In this document: piece after piece, positions 1-7,272 of the stretch | Layout of the letters: each line of letters begins with the position of its first letter | How positions within the stretch are numbered: position 1 is the first letter of the stretch | Assembly (NCBI GenBank): GCA_019416395.1 | Contig: DXXH01000051.1 | Location: forward strand, 1 to 19,196 | Origin: Clostridiales bacterium | GTDB lineage: Bacteria; Bacillota; Clostridia; Oscillospirales; Acutalibacteraceae | Length of the DNA: 19,196 nt | Direction: 5' to 3' | Translations under genes and position numbers: made by a program | Notes under the pieces: generated by a model | The model's database searches: none | Seen by the model: the letters and a program-made list of their open reading frames with translations, nothing else | What the model was told of the DNA's origin: nothing

Positions 1-1097
1 CCGCCGGTACGGTAAAGCATATCAATGCCCAGCCCCTCTTTGAGCAGCTGATAGCAATGGCAGATCAGCTGGTCGCCAGCCTCATGCCCTAGGGAGTCAT
101 TGACCTTTTTTAAGCCGGTGATATCAAAGTAGAAAATTCCCACGGATTCCATGGACAGATTTCCATATTGCTCGGAAAGAGCGTGGCGGTTAAGGGCTCC
201 TGTTAATTGGTCATGGTAGCTCAGGTTGTTCAAGCGGACTATCAGATCCCGGCGCCGCAGGAGTGTGGATGTAAAATAACCGATTACGTTTAAAAAGGAT
301 TCTAGCATGGGCATCATCTGCTTGCTGGGATTATCCACGCCGATAAACCCGATGATTTTCCCCTCCGTTTTGATGGGACCGGCCGCCAGGCTGGTAATAT
401 TCTGAGGTTTCAAAATGGCATAAGATTCCGGATGTTGACCTCGGATCTCTTCCAAGTCGGGGATGATCGTGACCCGGTTGTCAGAAAACAGGGACAGCCA
501 CCAGTCAATGGCGGACAGGAAAATGTTTTGTAGCAGGTCTTTTTGGGGGACCGCTTGGTCAGAACACCATTCGTACGTGTTGCTGGTCATGTTGTTGGAA
601 TCTTGAAACTCAAAGATGTAGGACCGGTCGCAGTCAAACGTTTGCCCAATATAAGCCAGCATTTTGTGGATGGATTCCTCCGCGCTGGCGGTGGAAAAGA
701 TCTGTTGGATACATTCATTCAAGATGGATTCACAGCGGGTGTAGTAATAGGATGGTTTACTGCCGGCTTCCGAATCCGCGTCGATGGCCAGTTCGATCCG
801 GTACTTTCGTCCATCCGCCTCAATAAGGCTGTCTTTCAGCAGGACGCGCTTATTCAGCAAGGGGTTTTTATGGATCCATGTGACAAACTCTCCCAACTGG
901 AGCTTGCAATTGGTACAAAAATCACAGGGGCGCTGGGCGCCTTGCAGAACTTGATAGCACATTTTCCCCTTGTACTCTTCAGGATTATTATAACCCAGGG
1001 ATTCCCGGAGGTGCTGATTCATATAGATCAATTCGTGTGTTTCTATATCGGAAACATACACCATTTCATCAAGTTTTTCAAAAAATTCCCACATCAT
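1..1097 (-). CDS. PAS-GAF-GGDEF signalling protein (putative diguanylate cyclase), 3' end cut by window edge
   Basis: Reading leftwards from the tandem ATG at 1097/1094 gives about 365 residues before the window ends. Residues 1-115 look like a PAS domain (MVYVSDIETHELIYMN). It holds four cysteines, C47, C58, C61 and C64, in a PCDFCTNC-type cluster that could bind metal or sense redox. Residues 125-275 resemble a GAF domain (TFDCDRSYIFEF, then SLAAGPIKTEGKIIGFIGVD). From about residue 290 the sequence is a GGDEF domain: YHDQLTGALNRHAL, then FYFDITGLKKVNDSLGHEAGD. The window stops after YRTGG, inside the GGDEF signature, so catalytic competence and any C-terminal EAL domain cannot be judged. 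Diguanylate cyclases make cyclic di-GMP; activity here is inferred from family. There is no N-terminal signal or membrane segment, so it is probably cytoplasmic. AAGGAG (1115-1120) lies 17 nt upstream of the start, which is long; a G-run sits closer. Confidence 0.9.
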   Translation of the reverse strand, partial: MMWEFFEKLDEMVYVSDIETHELIYMNQHLRESLGYNNPEEYKGKMCYQVLQGAQRPCDFCTNCKLQLGEFVTWIHKNPLLNKRVLLKDSLIEADGRKYRIELAIDADSEAGSKPSYYYTRCESILNECIQQIFSTASAEESIHKMLAYIGQTFDCDRSYIFEFQDSNNMTSNTYEWCSDQAVPQKDLLQNIFLSAIDWWLSLFSDNRVTIIPDLEEIRGQHPESYAILKPQNITSLAAGPIKTEGKIIGFIGVDNPSKQMMPMLESFLNVIGYFTSTLLRRRDLIVRLNNLSYHDQLTGALNRHALSEQYGNLSMESVGIFYFDITGLKKVNDSLGHEAGDQLICHCYQLLKEGLGIDMLYRTG

Positions 1098-1138
1098 AAC
1101 AATAACCCCCCAAACTCCTTTGCAGGCAATTAGTTCTA

Positions 1139-1167
1139 ATTGTACTGTAATTGAAACTTAAAATCAA
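1139..1167 (-). promoter_or_regulatory. Predicted housekeeping promoter of the GGDEF gene
   Basis: On the minus strand, TTGATT (1167-1162), a 17-nt spacer and TACAAT (1144-1139) closely fit the vegetative sigma-factor consensus. The expected start near 1132 gives a leader of about 35 nt before the ATG at 1097. Confidence 0.6.
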
Positions 1168-1270
1168 GTTTAATCCAGAATTCAAAATAGAAAGCGCAAT
1201 ATTTGCAGAAAAGCCATCGCTTATAGTTTCTAGTAAAAATTGTCTATTTTATTTACTCTAAAACAGCGGA

Positions 1271-1300
1271 AGTCTATAGCCATGCAGTCTGCTATAGACT
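1271..1300. repeat. Perfect 10-bp inverted repeat in the GGDEF-proC gap
   Basis: AGTCTATAGC (1271-1280) and GCTATAGACT (1291-1300) are exact reverse complements separated by 10 nt. No T-run follows on either strand, so it does not look like a terminator. It lies about 130 bp upstream of the predicted GGDEF promoter. A regulator-binding site or an RNA hairpin are both possible. The rest of the AT-rich gap from 1098 to 1433 holds the promoter at 1139-1167 and the terminator at 1333-1383; I see no gene in it. Confidence 0.6.
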
Positions 1301-1332
1301 AATAAAAGTGTATTAAAATATGCCAAAATTGT

Positions 1333-1383
1333 AAAAAATATCCGGATAATAATGCTTTAAAAGGCATCATCCGGATAATTTTT
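1333..1383 (-). terminator. Intrinsic terminator downstream of proC, possibly bidirectional
   Basis: ATCCGGAT at 1340-1347 pairs with ATCCGGAT at 1369-1376, with an inner ATGC/GCAT stem and an 8-nt loop. On the minus strand the stem is followed by ATTTTTTAC. The plus side also has AATTTTTAT. It lies about 50 nt past the proC stop. Confidence 0.7.
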
Positions 1384-1433
1384 ATCCTTTTATTTCAGGC
1401 AAAGAAGCAGACAGTTACTCCCAGAGAGGAGGA

Positions 1434-2228
1434 TCATTTTCTGGATTCCAAAACAGCGGTGATAGCGTCAGTGACAGTCCCGCGGAATCCACGGCGTTCC
1501 AGCTGGGCCACGCCTTTGATGGTGGTGCCGCCAGGAGAGCAGACGGCGTCCTTCATGGCGCCTGGGTGCTGGCCGGTGGCCAGGTGCAGTTTTCCAGTGC
1601 CTGCCAGCATCTGAGCCGCCAGACGGTAGGAAAGGTCCCTGGGCAGGCCGTGGAGCACTCCGGCGTCCCCCAGGGCTTCCAGGAACATGGCAGCATAGGC
1701 GGGGCCGCAGCCGCTCAGGGTGCCGGCAATGCCCATCTGAGCTGCCGTAACGGTTTCCACCGTCCCCAAAGCGGAGAATAACTCCTTCACCTGGGCGAAT
1801 TCTTCCGGGGAAAGGGTGTGTTCCTGTTCCAGAAGCACCACCCCTTCGCCAATGGCCACCGGGGTGTTGGGCATGGTGCTCAAATGGTGGACCCCAGGGG
1901 GGAGAATCTCCTCAAACTGGCCGCAAAGCCAGCCCGCTGCCACAGAGAGCAGGATTTTCCCTTCCAGCTTGTCTTTCAGCGGCTCCAGCACTTCCCGGAT
2001 CAAATAGGGCTTCACCGCCAGAATCAGCAGATCGGAACGCTCCAATACCTGAAGACTGTCCTGGCAGGGGACCACTCCCAGAGGGGCGGTGGTTTGCTGG
2101 AGTTTTTCCCAGCGTTTGGCGCAGGCGGAGAGGTTATCCCTGGTCACCACGCCGCTTTGAAGGAAGCCTTTGGCCATGGCCTGGGCCATGTTGCCGAATC
2201 CCAAAAAGCCGATACGCATGCTTGCCAT
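1434..2228 (-). CDS. proC: Pyrroline-5-carboxylate reductase
   Basis: This is the last step of proline synthesis: NAD(P)H-dependent reduction of 1-pyrroline-5-carboxylate to L-proline in the cytoplasm. The protein of 264 residues has the usual ProC length. It opens with a Rossmann dinucleotide-binding motif (RIGFLGFGNMAQAMAKG). It then has the family motifs MPNTPVAIGEG, SGCGPAYAAMFLEAL and, near the C-terminus, MKDAVCSPGGTTIKG with the helix FRGTVTDAITA. The ATG at 2228 is chosen because AAAGGTG sits 9 nt upstream. An in-frame upstream ATG at 2267 adds 13 residues unlike the family, and ATG 2219 (MRIGFLG) is the other plausible start. It is a single-gene unit with its own promoter and terminator, divergent from the LTA-synthase-like gene. 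Nothing is missing. Confidence 0.96.
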   Translation of the reverse strand: MASMRIGFLGFGNMAQAMAKGFLQSGVVTRDNLSACAKRWEKLQQTTAPLGVVPCQDSLQVLERSDLLILAVKPYLIREVLEPLKDKLEGKILLSVAAGWLCGQFEEILPPGVHHLSTMPNTPVAIGEGVVLLEQEHTLSPEEFAQVKELFSALGTVETVTAAQMGIAGTLSGCGPAYAAMFLEALGDAGVLHGLPRDLSYRLAAQMLAGTGKLHLATGQHPGAMKDAVCSPGGTTIKGVAQLERRGFRGTVTDAITAVLESRK

Positions 2229-2287
2229 ACAAATCAACACCTTTCTATTCCCAAAGGGGATTGTCAAAACAAAAGAAATACAAAGTA

Positions 2288-2316
2288 ATCATACCACAAA
2301 ACCCTTGGGGAAAAAA
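2288..2316 (-). promoter_or_regulatory. Predicted proC promoter with extended -10
   Basis: On the minus strand TGGTATGAT provides an extended -10 (TATGAT at 2293-2288). It is preceded after 17 nt by a poor T-rich -35 (2316-2311). The predicted start near 2281 gives a leader of about 50 nt. Confidence 0.5.
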
Positions 2317-2350
2317 GCGGTGATTTCCCAGGAGAAGGGAGTGGGTTTTC

Positions 2351-2379
2351 TTGCGGTTTCGGAAAAACTGTGGTATATT
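2351..2379 (+). promoter_or_regulatory. Predicted promoter of the LTA-synthase-like gene
   Basis: TTGCGG (2351-2356), a 17-nt spacer and TATATT (2374-2379) make a good vegetative promoter. The predicted start near 2386 lies about 30 nt before the ATG at 2417. The TTG of this -35 box is in frame with the downstream gene and could be misread as its start codon. Confidence 0.65.
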
Positions 2380-2416
2380 TAACACATATTTTACACACGA
2401 GAAGGTTTCTTTACTT

Positions 2417-4318
2417 ATGACCGGGGAAAATGTGACTGTGATTTCAAAATTGGGAGAATGGCGGGCGAAGCTGGGATGGGCCAGCTTGCCCCTTTGTTTT
2501 GCCGGATTGGTTTTATTCGACGCTGGCCTGCGGTACTTTTACCGGTTTGCTGGAAGCACCCGGTTTCTGGACTGGCGGGCGCTGGTGTTTACCGGAGCTT
2601 GGTCCCTGCTGCTGACGGCGGTGGCGGCACTGCTGCCACCCTTGGCCAGGCGGATTCTCATGGGGGTCTACGCCTTGTTTTTTGGGCTGCTCACCGTGCT
2701 CCACGGGGTGATGTTCAATATCTTCGGAGAATTTTTCACCTTTTCCGATATGAATTTCGCCGGCGACGGAGCCAAGTTTTTCAGCTGGTCCTATTTGAAT
2801 CTGCGGAAAGCGCTGATTGCCTGTATTCTGTTGGCGGTCCTCTGTCTGGTTCTGGGAGCGGTACTGGTCCCCAAGCATACCCCCGGCAAGCGGCGCTGGC
2901 CCCTGCGGGTAGGCGCTGGGGTGGCAGCTGTGGGGGCGGTGGCCTGTGTGGTGGCCCTTCACCAGTCCCTGCTGCCCAAGTCGGATACCATGTGGTGGGG
3001 TACGACCTATGATCCCAGCAGCGAAGCGGAATCCTACAAGGAGTTTACCGATTCCAACCGGAATTTGATGATCACCGGGCTGTACCAGTACACGGTCCGG
3101 GATTTTGTGGTGTCTTTCGGATTGGAAGGCAGTCCCATTCAGCTGTCGGAACTGGACGCCTATTATGAGGAGCGGTCCCAGGAGATCAGCGGGGAAAATG
3201 AAATGACCGGACGTTTCCAGGGGAAGAACCTGATCCTGGTGATGATGGAATCCATGGATACCTGGCTGATTACCCCGGAGTATACGCCCAACCTGTACCG
3301 GCTCCAGCAGGAAGGCACGGATTTTGTCCACCACTATACGCCCCTGTTCCTTTCGGCGGGCACCTTCAACACGGAGTTTATCTCCCTGACAAGTTTGCTG
3401 CCCTCGGTAACGGGATTGTCCAGCAGTGTGTATTCCACCAACAGCTTTCCCAATTCCCTGCCCCACCTTTTCACCCAGGCGGGATATACGTCCAATTCCT
3501 TCCACCCAGCCAATCCGGGGATTTACAGCCGGGGGAGTATCCATGAGAATCTGGGCATGACCTATCACAGCGGGTACGACATGGGCATGGAAGATTACAT
3601 GCTGGACAGCCAGATGATGAACGATTTTGAGGAGATCGCTCCGGAAGAAAACTTTTTCAGCTTTATCATCACCTATTCCGGCCATGGTCCCTATACGGAC
3701 GAAATGGCCAATATTTCCGATCCCCACCTGGAAGCTGCGGAAGCTGCGGTGGCCAAGTCGGGGGTGACCGGGAGCGACGCCAATATGGAGGAGTACACCT
3801 TGGCCGTGGCCCACGCCATGGAAACCGATCAGTTTGTGGGAGAATTGGTGGACCGCCTGGAAGAGGAAGGACGTTTGGAAGATACGGTGTTGTGGTTCTA
3901 TACGGACCATTACGGGAAATACATGACGGACAAGACCTTCCTTCAGGAGCTGAAGGGAGTGGAAGGGGACAGCCCGGAGCTGTACCGTACGCCCTGTTTC
4001 TATTACGCCAAGGGAGAGGCGCCCCAGAAGGTGGAGAAATACGTTTCCGCCGTGGATATTGCCCCCACCATCGCCAACTTGTTCAGCCTTCCGGTGGAGT
4101 CCCAGTATTTTATGGGGGACGACATATTCGGAGACCAGGGCGGGGTGGTTTGTTTCCCCGATTCCGCCTGGTACGACGGAGAGACCTACTATACCAGCGA
4201 TTATCAGGGGGAAGTCACCCCGGAGATGAAGGAGATCACCACCCAGGTCAATCGCCGGGAGCAAGCTTCCTTCGACACTCTGAAAAGCGACTATTTCGCC
4301 CAGCGGGACATTTCCTAA
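2417..4318 (+). CDS. LTA-synthase-like membrane sulfatase-fold phosphoglycerol transferase
   Basis: The 633-residue protein has about four or five hydrophobic N-terminal segments (residues 20-45, 55-100, 130-152, 160-182), then an extracellular alkaline-phosphatase/sulfatase-fold domain. In LtaS-family enzymes that domain transfers glycerol-phosphate from phosphatidylglycerol onto lipoteichoic acid. Visible family signatures are NLILVMMES (metal ligand E278), AGTFNTEF (T316 aligns with the LtaS nucleophile threonine), ITYSGHGPY (H423) and FYTDHYGKYM (D497, H498). All expected catalytic positions seem present. The length matches LtaS proteins (about 600-650). The ATG at 2417 is preferred over the in-frame TTG at 2351, because that TTG lies in a predicted -35 box and GAAGG lies upstream of the ATG. 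It is monocistronic, ending at a strong terminator. The exact glycolipid or polymer substrate is not decided by sequence; phosphoglycerol transferases of other polymers share the fold. Confidence 0.9.
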   Translation: MTGENVTVISKLGEWRAKLGWASLPLCFAGLVLFDAGLRYFYRFAGSTRFLDWRALVFTGAWSLLLTAVAALLPPLARRILMGVYALFFGLLTVLHGVMFNIFGEFFTFSDMNFAGDGAKFFSWSYLNLRKALIACILLAVLCLVLGAVLVPKHTPGKRRWPLRVGAGVAAVGAVACVVALHQSLLPKSDTMWWGTTYDPSSEAESYKEFTDSNRNLMITGLYQYTVRDFVVSFGLEGSPIQLSELDAYYEERSQEISGENEMTGRFQGKNLILVMMESMDTWLITPEYTPNLYRLQQEGTDFVHHYTPLFLSAGTFNTEFISLTSLLPSVTGLSSSVYSTNSFPNSLPHLFTQAGYTSNSFHPANPGIYSRGSIHENLGMTYHSGYDMGMEDYMLDSQMMNDFEEIAPEENFFSFIITYSGHGPYTDEMANISDPHLEAAEAAVAKSGVTGSDANMEEYTLAVAHAMETDQFVGELVDRLEEEGRLEDTVLWFYTDHYGKYMTDKTFLQELKGVEGDSPELYRTPCFYYAKGEAPQKVEKYVSAVDIAPTIANLFSLPVESQYFMGDDIFGDQGGVVCFPDSAWYDGETYYTSDYQGEVTPEMKEITTQVNRREQASFDTLKSDYFAQRDIS

Positions 4319-4325
4319 AGAAATA

Positions 4326-4366
4326 AAAAAGCGGCCTGGAGCCAAAACTCCGGGCCGTTTTTGTGT
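4326..4366. terminator. Bidirectional intrinsic terminator between convergent genes
   Basis: CGGCCTGGAG (4332-4341) pairs with CTCCGGGCCG (4348-4357), ten pairs including one G-U, with a 6-nt loop. T5 follows on plus and A6 precedes it, so it can stop both the LTA-synthase-like gene and the convergent ABC ATPase gene. The minus-strand TAA (4370-4368) lies just before the hairpin. Confidence 0.9.
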
Positions 4367-4367
4367 T

Positions 4368-5141
4368 TTATTGGGGGGAGCGATCCTGGAAAAACAGGTA
4401 TTCCCGATGGTTTCCCACGGTAAGCGTCTGGGAGCGCACACCGAATACCTGGGCGGGAACACCGCTGTCAAAGACCTTTTGGGCGTCCCCTTGGGCGGCG
4501 ATCTTTCCCTGTTCCAGCACTACAATCCGGTGGCTGTAGGAAAAGGCCAGGGACAGGTCGTGAAGCACCATGACCACCGTTTTCCCCATCCGGTTGATTT
4601 GGCTGATGAGCTCCAGCATCTCGTATTTTTGCCCAATGTCCAAATAGGTGGTGGGTTCGTCCAGGAAAAGGATCTCCGTGTCCTGGCAGAGCGTCATGGC
4701 CAGATACACCCGTTGACGCTCGCCGCCGGAGAGCTGGGAAAGCTCCTTTCCCCCCAGGGCCAGGGTGCCGGTTTCTTCCATGGCCCAGTGGATTTTCTCC
4801 CGGTCTGCCGACGTCAGGTTCCGGCCAAAGCTCAGATGGGGATACCGTCCGTGGGCCACCAGCTGTTCCACCCGGATAGAAGGCACGTCACGGGTCTGGG
4901 GCAGAATGGATACCAGCCGGGCAAATTCCTTCCGGCCAAACTTGCCCAGCTCCTTTCCATCGTACAGCACTTGCCCGCCCAGCAGGGGAAGCAGGCCGCA
5001 GGCCGCCCGGAGCAGGGTGGTTTTCCCACAGCCGTTTGGACCGATCAGGGAAGTGATCTTCCCCGATTCCAGTGTGAGAGATACTTGATCCAGCACCTTG
5101 TTTCCCGGATAGCCTGCCGTCACTTGTTTCAGCTCAATCAT
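4368..5141 (-). CDS. ATP-binding protein of an iron-complex/cobalamin-type ABC importer
   Basis: This is the cytoplasmic ATPase of the importer encoded with the next two minus-strand genes (FecE/FepC/BtuD family). In 257 residues it has Walker A GPNGCGKT (34-41), Q-loop Q82 (ILPQTRDVPS), signature LSGGERQR (137-144), Walker B ILFLDE with catalytic E162, and the H-loop histidine H194 (VLHDLS). The D-loop reads YLD, common in this family. All catalytic residues are intact and the length is typical. The start overlaps the permease stop by 8 nt, so the two are probably translationally coupled. The cargo cannot be fixed from the ATPase: siderophore-iron, heme or corrinoid are the family's options. 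No cobalamin riboswitch or clear Fur box is visible upstream. Confidence 0.95.
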   Translation of the reverse strand: MIELKQVTAGYPGNKVLDQVSLTLESGKITSLIGPNGCGKTTLLRAACGLLPLLGGQVLYDGKELGKFGRKEFARLVSILPQTRDVPSIRVEQLVAHGRYPHLSFGRNLTSADREKIHWAMEETGTLALGGKELSQLSGGERQRVYLAMTLCQDTEILFLDEPTTYLDIGQKYEMLELISQINRMGKTVVMVLHDLSLAFSYSHRIVVLEQGKIAAQGDAQKVFDSGVPAQVFGVRSQTLTVGNHREYLFFQDRSPQ

Positions 5142-6234
5142 GGGGTGACCCCCCTTCCCGGCGGCGGAAGAATTTCCAAAGCCGCGAGGCGGGTTTGGGG
5201 TTTCTGCCGGAATGGTGCCGCCGCTGCTTCACGATCAAAAACAGGAAGAACGGACCCCCCAGGAAGGAAAGGAGAATCCCCACAGGGATTTCATAGGGAG
5301 CGAAAAGCACACGGCTGAGAAGATCGCACAGGGTGACGAAGCTGGCCCCCAGCAGGGCGGCAGCCGGAATCAGCGCCCGGTGATGCCCTTGACCGAACAG
5401 CCGCCGCACGATGTGGGGCACCAGCAGCCCCACGAAGCTGACCAGTCCGGAAAAGCTCACAGCGCTGCCGGCCAGCACGCAGGCCAGGAGAATCAGCACA
5501 AACCGGGTGGAAGCCACAGGAAGCCCCAGGCTGTGGGCGGTTTCTTCTCCCAGGCAGAGCACGTCAATGGGCCGGGCCATGAGGAAGGCCAACAGCAGTG
5601 CCGGAAGAATCATCAGCCAGGCGGGGGAAATGTCCCCAAAGGAAACCCCGGAAAAGCCGCCGATCAGGAAGGTGCTGCCGTTGTAAAGAGTCTCGGGGAA
5701 AAAGGTCTTGATGGTGTTGATCCCCGCGGTAAAAATACTGCTTACCGCCACGCCCGCCAGAATGATGGTCAGCTTTCCAGCGCCGGCACCTGCCGCCACC
5801 GCATAGACGATCAAAGTGGCCAGCAAGGCCCCGAAAAAGGCCCCAATGGGCGCGGAGCTGGCATGGCCCGGAAACAGGGCCAAGGCCAAAAAGGTAAAAA
5901 AGCCTGCCCCGGCGTTGACGCCGATCACATTGGGGGACGCCAGGGGATTGGAGAGCACCGCCTGAATCAGCATGCCGCTTACCGCCAGGGCTGCCCCGGA
6001 AAGAAGGGACGCGCATACCCTGGGAAGACGGACATGGAGAAGGATCCGTGCGCCGGCGGAATCCGCGTTGCCGGACAGCACTTCGGACAGGGCAGGGAAC
6101 AGCTTGATGGACGTAGACCCTGCCGCCACACCCAAGAGCGCTGCCACCACCAGCAGGAGTACCAGCAGTCCCAGACGCAGGGCGGTTTTAGGACTGGAAA
6201 AAGTTGGGATAGAGGATTTTTGCAAGGTATTCAT
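5134..6234 (-). CDS. FecCD-family permease of the iron-complex-type ABC importer
   Basis: The 366-residue protein is almost wholly hydrophobic, as expected for the FecCD/BtuC permease family with about ten membrane helices. Family-like stretches are RLPRVCASLLSGAALAVSGML, NPLASPNVIGVNAGAGF, ISPAWLMILP, AHSLGLPV and SFVGLLVPHIVRRLFG; the last contains the ATPase-coupling region. The ATG at 6234 is chosen because a G-rich ribosome binding site lies 6 nt upstream. The in-frame ORF extends to 6294, but those 20 residues are not membrane-like and lie inside the receptor gene. Even with this start the gene overlaps the receptor gene by 47 nt. The C-terminus ends in a basic tail (residues about 335-366). 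A single permease gene implies a homodimer. Confidence 0.94.
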   Translation of the reverse strand: MNTLQKSSIPTFSSPKTALRLGLLVLLLVVAALLGVAAGSTSIKLFPALSEVLSGNADSAGARILLHVRLPRVCASLLSGAALAVSGMLIQAVLSNPLASPNVIGVNAGAGFFTFLALALFPGHASSAPIGAFFGALLATLIVYAVAAGAGAGKLTIILAGVAVSSIFTAGINTIKTFFPETLYNGSTFLIGGFSGVSFGDISPAWLMILPALLLAFLMARPIDVLCLGEETAHSLGLPVASTRFVLILLACVLAGSAVSFSGLVSFVGLLVPHIVRRLFGQGHHRALIPAAALLGASFVTLCDLLSRVLFAPYEIPVGILLSFLGGPFFLFLIVKQRRHHSGRNPKPASRLWKFFRRREGGSPHD

Positions 6235-7201
6235 AGCTTTCCCCCCACCGGTTGTTGGGCTTGTAATGGAACAGGTCTTTGGGAAGCACCACATAGTGGC
6301 CTTCTTTTACGGCGGTCAATTCCGACCAGGCGGGATTTTCCTCAATCAGGGAATTCAGATAGTCCAGGGCCTTTTGCTCGTCCCCCATGGTGGTGACAAA
6401 AATATAATCGGGATCGGCGGAAATCACTTCTTCCAGGCTCAGGTCTTCCAGCATAGAGGGGTGGTCGTCGGCAATGTTGTGGGCGCCCAGGTCTTTCAGG
6501 ATCACCCCGGCCAGCTCGTCATCGGTTTTGGCCTTGATCCCTGTGGAAAAGGCCCGGATCAGCAGCACTTGGGAGTAAGTGCTGGAAAGGGCGGCGGTGC
6601 TTTTGATCTCCTCAATTTGGGCCGCCACCTGGGTCACGTTCTTCTCGTACAAGTCGTCCCGCCCGGTAACGGCACAGAATTGCTCCATCATAAAATCGTA
6701 GTCCTCAAAGGTATCCACCCGGTAGTAGGCGCAAAGCAGTCCGGCGGTTTCCAGGGTATCCTGCAAATCCACCTGATTGGCGATGTCCGAGGAGAGGATC
6801 ACCAGATCCGGCTCCAAAGCGATGATTTCTTCCACATTGGGTTCCTTGACCGAACCCACCATGGTGACGTCCTGGGAAAGATCCAGATCCCGTTCTTCCA
6901 GAGCGTCTTCCGTGACTCCTACCAGCTCCCCGCCGGCCAAAAGCCATGCCTCGGCGTAGGAACCATACAGGGAAACCACCCGGGGGTTTTCCGGCACAGG
7001 AAGGGTGGTACCGTTTGTATCGGTGATTTCCACAGTCTCAGTGGATTGGGCGGAAGGGTTGTCCAGGGCAGAAGAGGATGTGGTGGAAGATTCCTCCGTG
7101 GCAGAGGAAGGGGCTTGCGAGGCGGGGGAACTGCCGGGTTGGCTGGAACAGCCGGAAAGGACCAGCAGAAGGGCTAACAGCAAAAAGGCGCAGCGTTTCA
7201 T
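6188..7201 (-). CDS. Lipoprotein substrate-binding protein of the iron-complex-type ABC importer
   Basis: The 337-residue protein begins with a lipoprotein signal: KR, a hydrophobic core and lipobox LSGC, so C18 should be lipidated and anchor it outside the membrane. A Ser/Thr/Ala-rich linker spans about residues 19-57. The rest fits the helical-backbone metal-receptor fold used for siderophore-iron, heme and cobalamin: NPRVVSLYGSYAEAWLLAGG, VGSVKEPNVEEIIALEPDLVILSSD and ADPDYIFVTTMGDEQKAL. AGGAG lies 7 nt before the ATG. It is the first gene of the receptor-permease-ATPase unit and starts 71 nt after the asparaginase stop. No convincing promoter was found in that gap, so read-through from the asparaginase gene is possible. 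The ligand is unknown. Confidence 0.93.
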   Translation of the reverse strand: MKRCAFLLLALLLVLSGCSSQPGSSPASQAPSSATEESSTTSSSALDNPSAQSTETVEITDTNGTTLPVPENPRVVSLYGSYAEAWLLAGGELVGVTEDALEERDLDLSQDVTMVGSVKEPNVEEIIALEPDLVILSSDIANQVDLQDTLETAGLLCAYYRVDTFEDYDFMMEQFCAVTGRDDLYEKNVTQVAAQIEEIKSTAALSSTYSQVLLIRAFSTGIKAKTDDELAGVILKDLGAHNIADDHPSMLEDLSLEEVISADPDYIFVTTMGDEQKALDYLNSLIEENPAWSELTAVKEGHYVVLPKDLFHYKPNNRWGESYEYLAKILYPNFFQS

Positions 7202-7272
7202 AAAAGGGCTCCTTTCTTTGGGAGAGGTATATTTTTAGAAAGCGTTTGGAGAATTTGGGAGCGAATGTCTTG

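Noticed and set aside
543..1133. Plus-strand open frame of 196 codons opposite the GGDEF gene
   Set aside because: The opposite strand encodes clear PAS and GAF domains; this frame shows no family.
2513..4471. Long open frame on minus (about 650 codons) opposite the LTA-synthase-like gene
   Set aside because: It is antisense to a gene with clear motifs and membrane segments; its translation is rich in His, Gly and Gln with no recognisable domain, as expected for a shadow frame of GC-rich DNA.
7202..7272. TTGACA on minus just after the ansA stop as the importer promoter
   Set aside because: No acceptable -10 lies 16-18 nt downstream; TATACC nearer the gene has no matching -35.
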